Source: Halogeometricum rufum
GTDB lineage: Archaea > Halobacteriota > Halobacteria > Halobacteriales > Haloferacaceae
Direction: 5' to 3'
Length of the DNA: 64,000 nucleotides
NCBI RefSeq assembly: GCF_900112175.1
Contig: NZ_FOYT01000003.1
Span: 305,314-369,313 of the forward strand
Positions 1-8,229 of this stretch are shown here, piece by piece. Made by a program: the position numbers and the translations under genes. How positions within the stretch are numbered: the first letter of the stretch is position 1; each line of letters opens with the position of its first letter. A model generated the notes under the pieces. The model saw only the letters and a list, made by a program, of their open reading frames with translations. It did not search any database and was not told where the DNA came from.

Positions 1-591
1 GTCGTCGTCGTCGGCTACCTGAAGGAGCGGATAATCGAACACTACGGCGACGAGTACGAGGGGACCCCGATAACCTACGCGCACCAGCGCGAACAGAAGG
101 GCCTCGCTCACGCGTTGCTCAGCGTCGAGGAGCACATCGACGACGATTTCATGCTCATTCTCGGCGACAACATCTTCGACGCGAACCTCGCGGACGTGGT
201 CAAGCGCCAGCGAGAGGACCGCGCGGACGCCGCGTTCCTGGTCGAGGAGGTGCCGTACGAGGAGGCCAGTCGCTACGGCGTCTGCGACACCAACGCCTAC
301 GGCGAGATTACGGACGTCATCGAGAAACCGGACGACCCGCCGTCGAACCTCGTGATGACGGGGTTCTACACGTTCTCGCCCGCCATCTTCCACGCCTGCC
401 ACCTCGTCCAACCCTCCAACCGCGGCGAGTACGAGATAAGCGAGGCCATCGACCTCCTGATTCGCAGCGGTCGAACCATCGACGCGATCGGCCTCGACGG
501 CTGGCGCATCGACGTCGGCTACCCGGAGGACAGAGACGAGGCGGAACGGCGGTTACAGGGGAAAGAAGTCGAACAGACGCCGGAGGCGTAG
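1..591 (+). CDS. Sugar-phosphate nucleotidyltransferase, C-terminal part (5' truncated by window)
   Basis: The reading frame is open from base 1, so only the last 196 residues are present. They resemble the RmlA/GalU-like nucleotidyltransferases that join a sugar 1-phosphate to a nucleotide (UTP or dTTP) in the cytoplasm, supplying surface glycan or N-glycan synthesis. Visible family features are LILGDNIF (a metal and substrate loop of this fold), the segment VIEKPDDPPSNLVMTGFYTF, and the end motif GWRIDVGYPED. The N-terminal G-x-G-T-R-L nucleotide loop lies outside the window, so substrate cannot be assigned. The next gene is on the opposite strand and converges on it. Confidence 0.85.
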   Translation, partial: VVVVGYLKERIIEHYGDEYEGTPITYAHQREQKGLAHALLSVEEHIDDDFMLILGDNIFDANLADVVKRQREDRADAAFLVEEVPYEEASRYGVCDTNAYGEITDVIEKPDDPPSNLVMTGFYTFSPAIFHACHLVQPSNRGEYEISEAIDLLIRSGRTIDAIGLDGWRIDVGYPEDRDEAERRLQGKEVEQTPEA

Positions 592-617
592 GCGTCGGAC
601 TATCGAACTCCGGACCG

Positions 618-1433
618 CTACCGCCTGTCGCGCCTTCCCGACGCGTTCTCCGCCGCGTCCCCCTCTGACCGCCGAGTCCGCGACGAACCGCCCGACGACC
701 GGAAGGCGAGACTGTACATCTCGCCCGCCGACTCCGACCCGATTTCCGCGCCCGTCCGCTCCGCCGCCGTCGCCAACCGCGTTCCCACCTCCCCGTCTAT
801 CCGCTCTGCGGCACGTCGAGCGACGCCGACGTGCGCCCGGACGTGGCTCTCGGTCCACGGAACCGGGTCCAACAGCGTCGCCCGTCGGTCGAACGTCCAC
901 CCGCTTCCGACGAACAGACGCCGGAGAACGTCGGCCGGGTAGAACGTCACCGCGGGCCGGCCGTCGGCGGCCTCCGTCGCCGCGTTCTCCAGTGCGAACA
1001 GCCGTCGCATCTCGGCGTCCTCGGGGAGGGGTTCGTAGTCGTCGACGACGAGGTGACTCCCCGGCGACGCCACGCGGGTCACCTCGGCGACGATGGCCTC
1101 CAGTTCGGCGGGTGCGACGAGGTTGAACAGTCCGTGTGCGGTGACGAGTTCGACCGAATCGGTCGGGAGGGGAAGGGCGCGACCGTCCGCCTCCAGAACG
1201 CTCGCCCGCGACTGCTGGTTGGTTCCGAGGCGGTCACGGACGAGACGCGCGTGTTCGGGGTCGTTCGTGACCGCGTAGACGCGTTCGGCGCCCGCGTCGA
1301 GGAGCCCACAGGTGGCGTTGCCGACGCCGGCCCCGGCTTCGAGGCAGACGGCTCCCTCCACGGGGCGGTCCGCGAGTGCGGCCCGAACCGTCCGCGGGAC
1401 GTCCATGCGACGGCGGACGCGTTCGGACGACAT
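618..1433 (-). CDS. Class I SAM-dependent methyltransferase
   Basis: A 271-residue protein with a Rossmann-type methyltransferase domain. Motif I is VCLEAGAGVGNATCG at about residues 28-42, followed by an acidic strand end (TNDPEHAR) and a post-motif segment ELVTAHGLFNLV where the S-adenosylmethionine methyltransferase fold has motif IV. The substrate cannot be told. The C-terminal 30 residues are basic and low complexity, so the real domain probably ends near residue 240. An alternative start is the Met at residue 10 (position 1406). It stands alone, convergent with the nucleotidyltransferase and 37 bases downstream of the UspA gene on the same strand, so the two could share a transcript. 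Confidence 0.8.
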   Translation of the reverse strand: MSSERVRRRMDVPRTVRAALADRPVEGAVCLEAGAGVGNATCGLLDAGAERVYAVTNDPEHARLVRDRLGTNQQSRASVLEADGRALPLPTDSVELVTAHGLFNLVAPAELEAIVAEVTRVASPGSHLVVDDYEPLPEDAEMRRLFALENAATEAADGRPAVTFYPADVLRRLFVGSGWTFDRRATLLDPVPWTESHVRAHVGVARRAAERIDGEVGTRLATAAERTGAEIGSESAGEMYSLAFRSSGGSSRTRRSEGDAAENASGRRDRR

Positions 1434-1470
1434 AGTTCGAACGGTGTCCCGCGAGCGAGGGACAGGCCCC

Positions 1471-1905
1471 TCAGTCGTCGCCGTTGACGTTCACCGTCAA
1501 CACGGGGACGGGCGCGTCGGCGACGACGCGGGCCGAGACGCTCCCGACCATGTTCTCCTGATAGTTCGACCCGTGGGTCCCCATGGTCACGACGTCGACG
1601 CCGGCCGTCTCGATGTAGTCGATGATCTCTTCGGCGGGGTTGCCGCGTCGCAGGACGGTGGTGGCCTCGACGCCCTCGGCTTCGAGTCGGTCGAGCGCTG
1701 CGGTCGTCGCCTCCTTCCCCTTCCCTTCGAGTTCGCCGACCACGTCGTCGACGAGGTCGGACGCCAGCGTGATGAACGCGCGGTCGTCGACGACGTAGAG
1801 GACGTGGACGGTCGCGTCGTGCTTCCGCGCGAGGTCGATAGTGTGCGCGTAGACGGGTTCCATCGAGTCGGTCCCATCCGTGGGCAGCAGGATATCGTCG
1901 TACAT
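1471..1905 (-). CDS. Universal stress protein, UspA family
   Basis: A single-domain 144-residue UspA protein. It opens with MYDDILLPTDGTDSMEP, the first beta strand and Asp of the Usp fold, and ends with the nucleotide-binding loop pattern GTHGSNYQENMVGSVSARVV, matching the G-x2-G-x9-G-(S/T) ATP-binding signature. ATP-binding Usps are usually dimeric cytoplasmic stress proteins with ill-defined targets. It is one of three Usp genes in the window (others at 31080 and 50084). An inverted repeat lies 33-54 bases upstream of the start and may be an operator. Confidence 0.92.
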   Translation of the reverse strand: MYDDILLPTDGTDSMEPVYAHTIDLARKHDATVHVLYVVDDRAFITLASDLVDDVVGELEGKGKEATTAALDRLEAEGVEATTVLRRGNPAEEIIDYIETAGVDVVTMGTHGSNYQENMVGSVSARVVADAPVPVLTVNVNGDD

Positions 1906-1937
1906 CGGGTTCGTTCGAAGGTCTGCGTTCAGACGGT

Positions 1938-1959
1938 AAGAACACTTTCATACGTTCTT
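1938..1959. promoter_or_regulatory. Inverted repeat AAGAAC-N10-GTTCTT upstream of uspA gene
   Basis: Perfect 6-bp arms separated by 10 bases, 33-54 bases upstream of the UspA start codon on the minus strand. The spacer contains the least GC-rich bases of this intergenic stretch, where the TATA box would be expected. The geometry (arms one to two helical turns apart around a promoter) fits a dimeric regulator site, but no regulator is identified. Confidence 0.4.
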
Positions 1960-2045
1960 GCGGGTCGAGAACTGGCGAAATCCGCCCCCGACAGACGCCC
2001 GACGAGTGAGAGAGACTTTTGATTCGGGCGCCCCAACGGCCGCGC

Positions 2046-2366
2046 ATGGCAGCAATCGACGCCGACGACCTGCTCCCGAACGACCGCGTCCAGCAATCGG
2101 TTCTGGACGGCGACGTGACGCAACTCACCCGCGGGGCGAGTAACCGGTACGCGGAGGAGGGCGACACGTTCGAAGTCGACGGCGAGACGTTCGCCGTCGT
2201 CAGCGTGGAACGACGAACGCTCGGCGACTTCACCGACGCCGACGCCCGACGCGAGGGCTCGGAGTCGCTCGAGGCGTACAAACGGCGCATGAAACGCGTC
2301 CACCCGGGCGACTTCGAGTGGGACGACGGGAGCGAGGTGCTGACGTACCGCTTCGAGCGTCGCTGA
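2046..2366 (+). CDS. ASCH-domain protein
   Basis: A 106-residue protein that looks like an ASCH domain (PUA-like beta barrel thought to bind RNA). Visible features are a start with paired beta strands (NDRVQQSVLDGDVTQLTRG), a central segment EEGDTFEVDGETFAVVSVERRTLGDF typical of the ASCH core, and a C-terminal strand ending in VLTYRFERR. The ATG at 2046 was chosen because it begins the family core and an AT-rich stretch (cttttgat, about 2018-2025) sits roughly 25 bases before it, giving a near-leaderless transcript. The exact RNA partner is unknown. Confidence 0.75.
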   Translation: MAAIDADDLLPNDRVQQSVLDGDVTQLTRGASNRYAEEGDTFEVDGETFAVVSVERRTLGDFTDADARREGSESLEAYKRRMKRVHPGDFEWDDGSEVLTYRFERR

Positions 2367-2541
2367 CGAATCCAACTACGGCGCTCCCTCTCGCCGCCGC
2401 TTCCTCCCTTCTCGACCGCGGCCCCGTCCCCGACCGCTCGACGACCGACAGTCCGAACCGGTCGTGCGAACCGGTCGGTACTTACGCGGCCGGCGTGTGC
2501 AGGTCACGCCCTTTCGACCGTCCGCCCCGAACCGAGCGCCG

Positions 2542-3078
2542 ATGAGCGACAGTTCGAAACACGGGTCGCTGCTCGGTTCGGGCGGCCGCGCCGCGTCCGA
2601 CGGCGTGACCCTTCGGGCCCTCCTGGCCGCCGGCGTCTTCGGCTTCGGGTTCAGCGGCCTCGTCGACGTCCTCGTGTTGCACCACGTCCTCCAGTGGCAC
2701 CACCTCGTCTCGGGTATCTATCCGACGGACACCCTCGCCGGCCTGCGGACGAACATTTTCGCGGACGGCGCGTTCTCGCTCGCGATGCTCGTCATCACGT
2801 GCGTCGGCGGCGGACTCCTGTGGCAGTCCGAACGCCGTGCGGACGCGCCGTTGGCGATTCGCCCCGTCGCGGGCGCGGCGGTGATGGGTCTCGGGGCGTT
2901 CGACCTGTACGACGTCGTCGTGGACCACATGCTGTTGGGGCTCCACCAGCCCCTGTCCGCGGGCGGACGGTACAACCCGCACTGGACCGTGGTCAGCCTC
3001 CTGCTCGTCGCCGCCGGGTACTACGTCTATCGTACCGGGACGCGCGACGCGTCGGGAGAGACGGCCGAATCGACCTGA
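2542..3078 (+). CDS. DUF2243-type multi-pass membrane protein
   Basis: A 178-residue integral membrane protein with four predicted membrane segments (about residues 22-42, 70-92, 105-125 and 148-166). Conserved histidine-rich motifs are visible: LVLHHVLQWHHL between the first two helices and DVVVDHMLLGLHQ in the third. This arrangement matches the DUF2243 family, often found near terminal oxidase genes and possibly binding metal or heme, though its function is not established. The ATG at 2542 was preferred over an upstream in-frame GTG because the extra residues are Arg-rich and unlike the family. It is directly followed by another small membrane protein (TGA and ATG abut at 3076-3081), so the two form an operon. 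Confidence 0.75.
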   Translation: MSDSSKHGSLLGSGGRAASDGVTLRALLAAGVFGFGFSGLVDVLVLHHVLQWHHLVSGIYPTDTLAGLRTNIFADGAFSLAMLVITCVGGGLLWQSERRADAPLAIRPVAGAAVMGLGAFDLYDVVVDHMLLGLHQPLSAGGRYNPHWTVVSLLLVAAGYYVYRTGTRDASGETAEST

Positions 3079-3393
3079 ATGCGCCGCCCCTCGACGCCGA
3101 ATCACGACCGAGACGGACCGATGCCAGGCGACCAACACCACCCCTCGACGGCCGTCGCTCCGCCGGGCGTCCTACTGACGGCCGTCTCCACACTGCTCGC
3201 CCCGCCCCCGGTCATCCTCTCGGCGGCCGTCCACCCCGCGACCGTCCCCTTGCACGGCGCGGTGCGGACGCCGGTTCCGCACTGGGTAGTGCTCCTCGGC
3301 TCCGTCCCCGCACTCTGGCTCCTCGCTGCCGCCGTCGTCGTCGCGGTGGACCGACTACACCGGCGGTTCCGTCGGTCCGATGGTGCGGACTGA
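3079..3393 (+). CDS. Small hypothetical membrane protein
   Basis: A 104-residue product with two likely membrane segments (about residues 28-50 and 68-90) and a basic C-terminal tail (DRLHRRFRRSDG). I do not recognise a family. The start codon abuts the stop of the DUF2243 gene, indicating cotranscription and a possible shared membrane role. A second in-frame ATG at 3121 would give a 90-residue protein and is an equally plausible start. The proline-rich segment between the helices is unusual. Confidence 0.6.
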   Translation: MRRPSTPNHDRDGPMPGDQHHPSTAVAPPGVLLTAVSTLLAPPPVILSAAVHPATVPLHGAVRTPVPHWVVLLGSVPALWLLAAAVVVAVDRLHRRFRRSDGAD

Positions 3394-3512
3394 CACGCCG
3401 GAGGGACGCGTCGTCGCCGTCGCGCGTCGACTCCCGCCGACAGTCGCCGCGGCGTCCGAGGTTCGGGCGCGAGACGACGGCCGGTGCGTTCGACCCACCC
3501 TTCACGCTCCGC

Positions 3513-4397
3513 TCAGTGGTGTAGCTGCTCGGGCACCGGACTCCCCTCGTGGCGGAGCCGTTCGACCAGCGAGCGTTGCGCGGCGTCGTCCATGCCGTCG
3601 TACCGGGCGGCGGCGTCGAGCACCATCGAGACGAGTTTCGGGTCGCCCGGGGAGACGACGCTCGTGACGCCCTGCGCGGCCGCGAAGTCGAATCGCTCGC
3701 GAATCTCGTCGGGGCGGCTGACCGGTTCGTACCAGTTCGCGAACGGTCGGTCCGCCTCCGGCAGTTCGTCGGTGGACGGCCACGACCCCTTGGCGAACGC
3801 CTTGATGCAGAGCGTGCCGATGTCCTCCTCCTCGCAGCGTTCGAGGACGCGTTCGTAGTCGTACTCGTCGCCGTCCTTCCCGACGACGACGGGGTTCAGC
3901 GGGAACATCAGCGATTCGAGGTCGTCGATTCGGTCGATGGCGTCGAGAATCAGTTGGGGCGACCCGTGACTCGTCAGGCCGATGTGGTCTACGAGCCCCT
4001 CTTCCTTGGCGTCGCGGAACGCCGCCAGCGCGCCGTCGTCGGCCGTAATCGCGTCGAGTTCCTCCTCGTACTCCAGCCCGTGGACCTGGTAGAGGTCGAT
4101 TTTCTCCACGCCGAGGCGGTTCAGCGACCGTTCGAGCTTCCGTCTCGCCCCGTCGTAGTCGCGTTCCTGCGTCTTGCAGCCGAGGAAGACGTCCTCGCGG
4201 TGCTGTCGGAGTTTCGGTCCGAGTTTGAGTTCGGCGTCGCCGTACGTCGGAGCGACGTCGAAGTGGTTCACGCCGTGGTCGAGGACGTGTTCGACCATCT
4301 GGTTCGCCCCCTCCTGTTCGAGCCAGTTGAGCGCGATGGTGCCGAACGTCGCTATCGTGCTGTCGTGACCCGTCTCGCCGAGTGTGCGCGTCTCCAT
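3513..4397 (-). CDS. Aldo/keto reductase family oxidoreductase
   Basis: A 294-residue cytoplasmic (alpha/beta)8-barrel protein. It starts with METRTLGETGHDSTIATFGT, as AKR proteins do. It has the catalytic Asp/Tyr pair in HFDVAPTYGDAELKLG, a Lys in VFLGCKTQER and a His in IDLYQVHGLEY, so the AKR catalytic tetrad looks complete. Such enzymes reduce aldehydes or ketones with NADPH. The substrate is unknown. The start at 4397 was chosen because upstream codons in the same frame are Arg/Ser-rich and lack family similarity. Neighbours on both sides are unrelated. Confidence 0.88.
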   Translation of the reverse strand: METRTLGETGHDSTIATFGTIALNWLEQEGANQMVEHVLDHGVNHFDVAPTYGDAELKLGPKLRQHREDVFLGCKTQERDYDGARRKLERSLNRLGVEKIDLYQVHGLEYEEELDAITADDGALAAFRDAKEEGLVDHIGLTSHGSPQLILDAIDRIDDLESLMFPLNPVVVGKDGDEYDYERVLERCEEEDIGTLCIKAFAKGSWPSTDELPEADRPFANWYEPVSRPDEIRERFDFAAAQGVTSVVSPGDPKLVSMVLDAAARYDGMDDAAQRSLVERLRHEGSPVPEQLHH

Positions 4398-4434
4398 GTT
4401 CGGTTGTACTCCCCACCGTCGAATAAAGGATAGC

Positions 4435-5286
4435 CTACCCGCGCCGCTGAAGGAACGCCCGAGTTCTGGCGGCGACGGCCGACCGGAACGCCGCCGGGTC
4501 CACGTCGCTCTCGTGGTGGTGCAGTCGCGCGTGCGACTCCCTGAAGGCCGCTTCGAGGGCGCGTTCGTACACCGAATCGACCGTGACCGGTCGCCCCCGC
4601 GCCTCGAGTTCCGCCGCGATACGCTCGAACCGCTCCCGGGGAACGAGTTCCGCTGCGACGCCGTCGGCGTCACCCTCGACCGGTTTGACGGCCGTTTTCT
4701 CGCGAAAGTCGGGGTGTCCGAGCGTCGCACGCTGACCCCCCTTGCCCCGTTTGTTCCGGACGACGACGCCCTTGGCAGGCCCGTCGTACCACGCCGAGTC
4801 CGGGACTTCGTAGCCGTCGGGGTCGAAATCGCGCGTGTTCCGCTCCTTCTCGAACGCGTTGACCGGGTGGAGTCCCAGCCGGTCGAAAATCTGCTCGGCG
4901 GCGTCGGGCGGCCGGAACTCCCCCGCGTCGGCCGACCAGACGTCGTACCCGAGGAACGACGGCGTCCGCGTCCAGTCGTACGCTATCGACCGCCGCGTGG
5001 TGGCCACGCCGAAGAAGACGACGTCCTCGACGTTCGGGACGGCCGCTCGGAGCGCGTCCCTGTCGAGGTTCTCGCGGACGTGCCTGACGGCGTGTCGGTA
5101 CGACTCGGGGACGGAATCGGGGTCGCCGTACACCCGTCGCTCGTCGCCGAACCGGACGATTCCGGCGTCGTCGAGACCGAAGCGGAACCACGCCCCGTCC
5201 ACGAGTTCGAGAATCCACAGGTGACCGCTGGAGAGCAGTTCGTCGGGGGCGTCGGAGAGCGACGGGAGTGCGGGAAAGTCCTTCAT
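4435..5286 (-). CDS. RNA-ligase-fold protein lacking the motif I lysine
   Basis: A 283-residue haloarchaeal protein I read as a member of the covalent nucleotidyltransferase (T4 Rnl2-like RNA ligase) fold. Aligned features are ELVDGAWFRF at residues 27-36 in place of motif I (E-K-x-x-G), VVFFGVATTRRSIAYDW (about 89-105) in place of motif III, FLGYDVW near motif IIIa, AKGVVVRNKRG (171-181) in place of motif IV (E-G-x-V), and KTAVK (197-201) as motif V. The motif I lysine that becomes adenylylated is replaced by Leu28 and the motif IV Glu by Lys172. If this reading is right, the protein cannot ligate in the classical way and may bind RNA or nucleotide instead. The C-terminal 80 residues are helical and charged. 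Confidence 0.6.
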   Translation of the reverse strand: MKDFPALPSLSDAPDELLSSGHLWILELVDGAWFRFGLDDAGIVRFGDERRVYGDPDSVPESYRHAVRHVRENLDRDALRAAVPNVEDVVFFGVATTRRSIAYDWTRTPSFLGYDVWSADAGEFRPPDAAEQIFDRLGLHPVNAFEKERNTRDFDPDGYEVPDSAWYDGPAKGVVVRNKRGKGGQRATLGHPDFREKTAVKPVEGDADGVAAELVPRERFERIAAELEARGRPVTVDSVYERALEAAFRESHARLHHHESDVDPAAFRSAVAARTRAFLQRRG

Positions 5287-5388
5287 GCGTGAGAGAGACG
5301 GCCGTCGGTCGGAGTTCTCTCTCGGAGCTGATAAGTCCGGGGTACGCCGGGTTCGCCCGTCAGGGCGACCGGACGCGACCCGTCGTCC

Positions 5389-6507
5389 TCACTCGACGGG
5401 GAACCGGAGCAGCGCGCCGACGCCGTCGAACGCCGCTTCGAGTCGGTCGGTCCGGTCGAGTCCCGTCGGGGCGACGACGCTCTCGCCGCCCTGCTGTTCG
5501 GCGCGTTCGACCAGCGACTGCACCTCCGCCTCGGGGAGCGAGTCCGCGACGAGCAGCGTCTCGACGGCCTCCAGTTCGAGCGCTTCCTCGACGCCCTCGC
5601 GGCCCGTCGCGACGGGCGTCTCGTCGCCGTCGAGCGCGTCGAACAACCGGTCGAGCGTCTCCCGGGCGTCGGTCGTGCCGAGTTCGCCCGCCGACTCGGC
5701 CGCGTCGACGAGTTGTCTGAGGCCCTGTTCGGAGGCGTACTCCACCTCGAACGACCCGGTGACGGCGTCCCCGACCGGTTCGGGCAGGTGGTCGCCGTCC
5801 CGGAACTGCTCGACGACGACGTCGCTGCCGCCCAGGAGGAGCCCCGATGCCTCGAACTCGGCCTCGGGACTCGCCTCGTCGGCACCCTCGACGGGCGCGT
5901 CGTCGAGGAAGACGCGCGCGGCCGCCGAGCCGATTTCGTCGAAGAACTCCTCGGTCCGCTCCTCGCTTCGGCCCTCGAAGCGGTTCTCGTTCCGCCCCTC
6001 GGCCGCCTGCTTGCTCGGCACGTCGCTCTCGACGGTGTCGACGTGGGTGATGGTCTCGCCGTCGTACCGCCCGAACGCCGCGCTCTCGCGAGCGACGACC
6101 AGGAGGCCGTGGGTGTCGGTTCGCTCCGTCGCGGGTTCCAGCGGGTCCGTGTCGAACTCGTTGGCGTGCCCGTACGCCGACTCGGAGACGGGTGCCGGCA
6201 GGTCGTCGAAGACGTACTGGACGAGGTCGGTGTCCGAGACGCCGACGTAGGCGGCGAACCCGTTCTCGGGCGTCTCCTCGTAGTCGTGGAGGAGACGCCG
6301 CGTCTCCTCCAGCGCCCGTTCGAGGGGTCGTCGGACCTCCTCGCGGACGTCGAGGTACTCCGCCTCGGCGTGTTCCGATTCGACGCGTCGCTGCATCGCC
6401 TGCATCGACTCGTCGGGCGGGACCGCGACGGTGACGAGTTGTTCGCCGTCCGCTTCGGTGGCCGAGACCGCTTCGATTCGGTCGTGGAGGGAGTCGTGTG
6501 TAGACAT
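5389..6507 (-). CDS. eRF1/Vms1-like (baeRF-type) protein without GGQ
   Basis: A 372-residue soluble acidic protein with the three-part layout of archaeal release factor 1 relatives: an N-terminal domain (1-130), a central domain (131-255) and a C-terminal domain (256-372). The central domain has GLLVVARESAAFGRYDG followed by a loop with SKQAAEGRNENRFEGR (165-180). The RFE-R pattern matches the segment just after the GGQ tripeptide in release factors, but the GGQ position reads EGR (170-172). Vms1/ANKZF1 relatives release stalled peptidyl-tRNA. This copy lacks the usual glutamine, so it may be a ribosome-binding protein without hydrolase activity or may use a different residue. It stands alone between unrelated minus-strand genes. 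Confidence 0.65.
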   Translation of the reverse strand: MSTHDSLHDRIEAVSATEADGEQLVTVAVPPDESMQAMQRRVESEHAEAEYLDVREEVRRPLERALEETRRLLHDYEETPENGFAAYVGVSDTDLVQYVFDDLPAPVSESAYGHANEFDTDPLEPATERTDTHGLLVVARESAAFGRYDGETITHVDTVESDVPSKQAAEGRNENRFEGRSEERTEEFFDEIGSAAARVFLDDAPVEGADEASPEAEFEASGLLLGGSDVVVEQFRDGDHLPEPVGDAVTGSFEVEYASEQGLRQLVDAAESAGELGTTDARETLDRLFDALDGDETPVATGREGVEEALELEAVETLLVADSLPEAEVQSLVERAEQQGGESVVAPTGLDRTDRLEAAFDGVGALLRFPVE

Positions 6508-6583
6508 GCGTTCTGAGTGTTCGTTTCTCCCCTCGCCGAATGGAAGAATCTTGTCGCCGGTGTGTTGGCACGTCTCGTGCGAC

Positions 6584-8101
6584 CTACGCTCCGTCCAGCG
6601 GGCCGAACCGCTCCGGCGGCGTTCGGGGGTCGGTCGCGCGCTCGAACCCGTAGCCCAACTCGAACAGGTGCGGTTCGGCGAACCGCCGTCCGAGCAGTTC
6701 GACGCCGACCGGGAGTCCGTCGTCCGTGAAGCCGGCCGGCAGCACCATCGCGGGCAGTCCCGTGTGGGCGGCGAGTTCGCAGTTCATCTCCGAGAACGGC
6801 TGGTGTTCGGGAATCTCGACCGGGGGGACGCGCGACGGCGGGTACAGCAACGCGTCCAGGTCGTCCTCGACCATCCGGGCGAGGACCGCCTCCCGGAGTT
6901 CCGTCCGCCGTCGGAGTCGCCGGAGGTAGTCGGCGTCCTCCTCCAGCGTGTCGGCGTCGACGTCGAGGATGCCCGCGGCTTCGAACCGCGACTCGACCGA
7001 GGGCGTAATCGTCCCCGTCTCGTAGACGGCGGCCAGCGAGTCGTGCGGTGCCGCGCCGCCGAGGCGCGCGAGGTAGCGGTCGAAGTCGCGAGCGAACTCG
7101 TGCGGGATGACGCGCGCGCTCCCGAGGGCGTCCGCGTCGACGACGTCCACCGGGTCGACTACCGTCGCGCCGGCCGCGGCCATCGCCTCGATGGCGTCGT
7201 CGACGACGGCCGTCACGGCCGCGGCGTCGGCTTCGGACGCGCTGGTCTCGTCGTGGACGCCGAAGAACTCCCGGGCGACGCCGATTCGCGCCCCGTCGAG
7301 CCCGTCGGGGTCGAGATGCGAGACGTAGCCGTCCGCCGGAACCTCGTCCGCGCCGGTCGCCGTGACCGGGTCCTCGGGGTCGTAGCCGGCCATCGCGTCC
7401 AGCATCCGCGCGGCGTCTTCGACGGTCCTCGTGACGGGCCCCGCGGTGTCCTGCGTCTCGCTCAGCGGGACGATTCCCGTCCGGCTCACCAGCCCTCGCG
7501 TCGGACGGACGCCCACGAGGGCGTTGAACGCGGGCGGCGACCGGACCGACGAGCAGGTGTCCGACCCGGTGCCGACGGTGGCGAGGTTGGCGGCGACGGC
7601 CGCGGCCGTCCCACCGCTGGACCCCGAGGGCCGCCGGCCGAGGTCGTATGCGTTCCGCGTCGCGCCGCCGAGCGAACTCACGGTGTCGACGCCGAACGAC
7701 AGTTCCTGCAGGTTCGCCTTCGCGAGAATCACCGCGCCCGCCTCGCGAAGTCGTTCGACGACGAACGCGTCGCGCGGCGGCCGCGAGTCCGCGAGCGCCA
7801 CCGATCCCGCCGTCGTCGGCATGTCGTGGGTGTCCTGATTGTCCTTGAGAAGTACGGGGACGCCGTGGAGCGGTCCCACCGGGCCGTCCTCGGCGAACCG
7901 CGCGTCGAGGTCACGGGCGCGTCGCCGCGCGTCGTCGTTCACGGTCAGAATCGCGTTCAGGTCGTCGTCGTAGGCGTCGATGCGGGCCAGATAGCGCTCG
8001 ACCAGCGCTTCGGCGGTGATTCGTCCGTCGGTCATGGCGGCGTGAACCTCGGCGACGGTCGTCTCGACGAACTCGAAGGAGTCGGGTGGCGCGGTGGACA
8101 T
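6584..8101 (-). CDS. Amidase (amidase signature family)
   Basis: A 505-residue amidase-signature enzyme hydrolysing a carboxamide. The Ser-cisSer-Lys triad is visible: Lys86 in PVLLKDN, the cis-Ser in RRPSGSSGGT (Ser162), and the nucleophile Ser185 in GSDTCSSVRSP. The usual GG before the nucleophile is CS here. The full family length is present, so it is not a fragment. It is not next to gatB or other Glu-tRNA amidotransferase genes and resembles stand-alone amidases, so a role in uptake or breakdown of small amides is more likely than GatA. The substrate is unknown. Confidence 0.88.
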   Translation of the reverse strand: MSTAPPDSFEFVETTVAEVHAAMTDGRITAEALVERYLARIDAYDDDLNAILTVNDDARRRARDLDARFAEDGPVGPLHGVPVLLKDNQDTHDMPTTAGSVALADSRPPRDAFVVERLREAGAVILAKANLQELSFGVDTVSSLGGATRNAYDLGRRPSGSSGGTAAAVAANLATVGTGSDTCSSVRSPPAFNALVGVRPTRGLVSRTGIVPLSETQDTAGPVTRTVEDAARMLDAMAGYDPEDPVTATGADEVPADGYVSHLDPDGLDGARIGVAREFFGVHDETSASEADAAAVTAVVDDAIEAMAAAGATVVDPVDVVDADALGSARVIPHEFARDFDRYLARLGGAAPHDSLAAVYETGTITPSVESRFEAAGILDVDADTLEEDADYLRRLRRRTELREAVLARMVEDDLDALLYPPSRVPPVEIPEHQPFSEMNCELAAHTGLPAMVLPAGFTDDGLPVGVELLGRRFAEPHLFELGYGFERATDPRTPPERFGPLDGA

Positions 8102-8229
8102 CGTCGGGAGTCAACTCGTGTGTGCGGACTCGGACCACGGACCTGAACGTTTCCCTCGTGTGCCCGGGTGGTCGCGGGCCGCGCCGACTGGGGGTCGTCG
8201 CCGACCCGGAGTCGCCGGCGCGCGACCCC

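Noticed and set aside
6431..8146. Long open frame antisense to the amidase gene (571 codons).
   Set aside because: In GC-rich haloarchaeal DNA the opposite strand of a real gene is often open. The translation is Arg/Val/Gly-rich without recognisable domains, while the other strand encodes a complete amidase.
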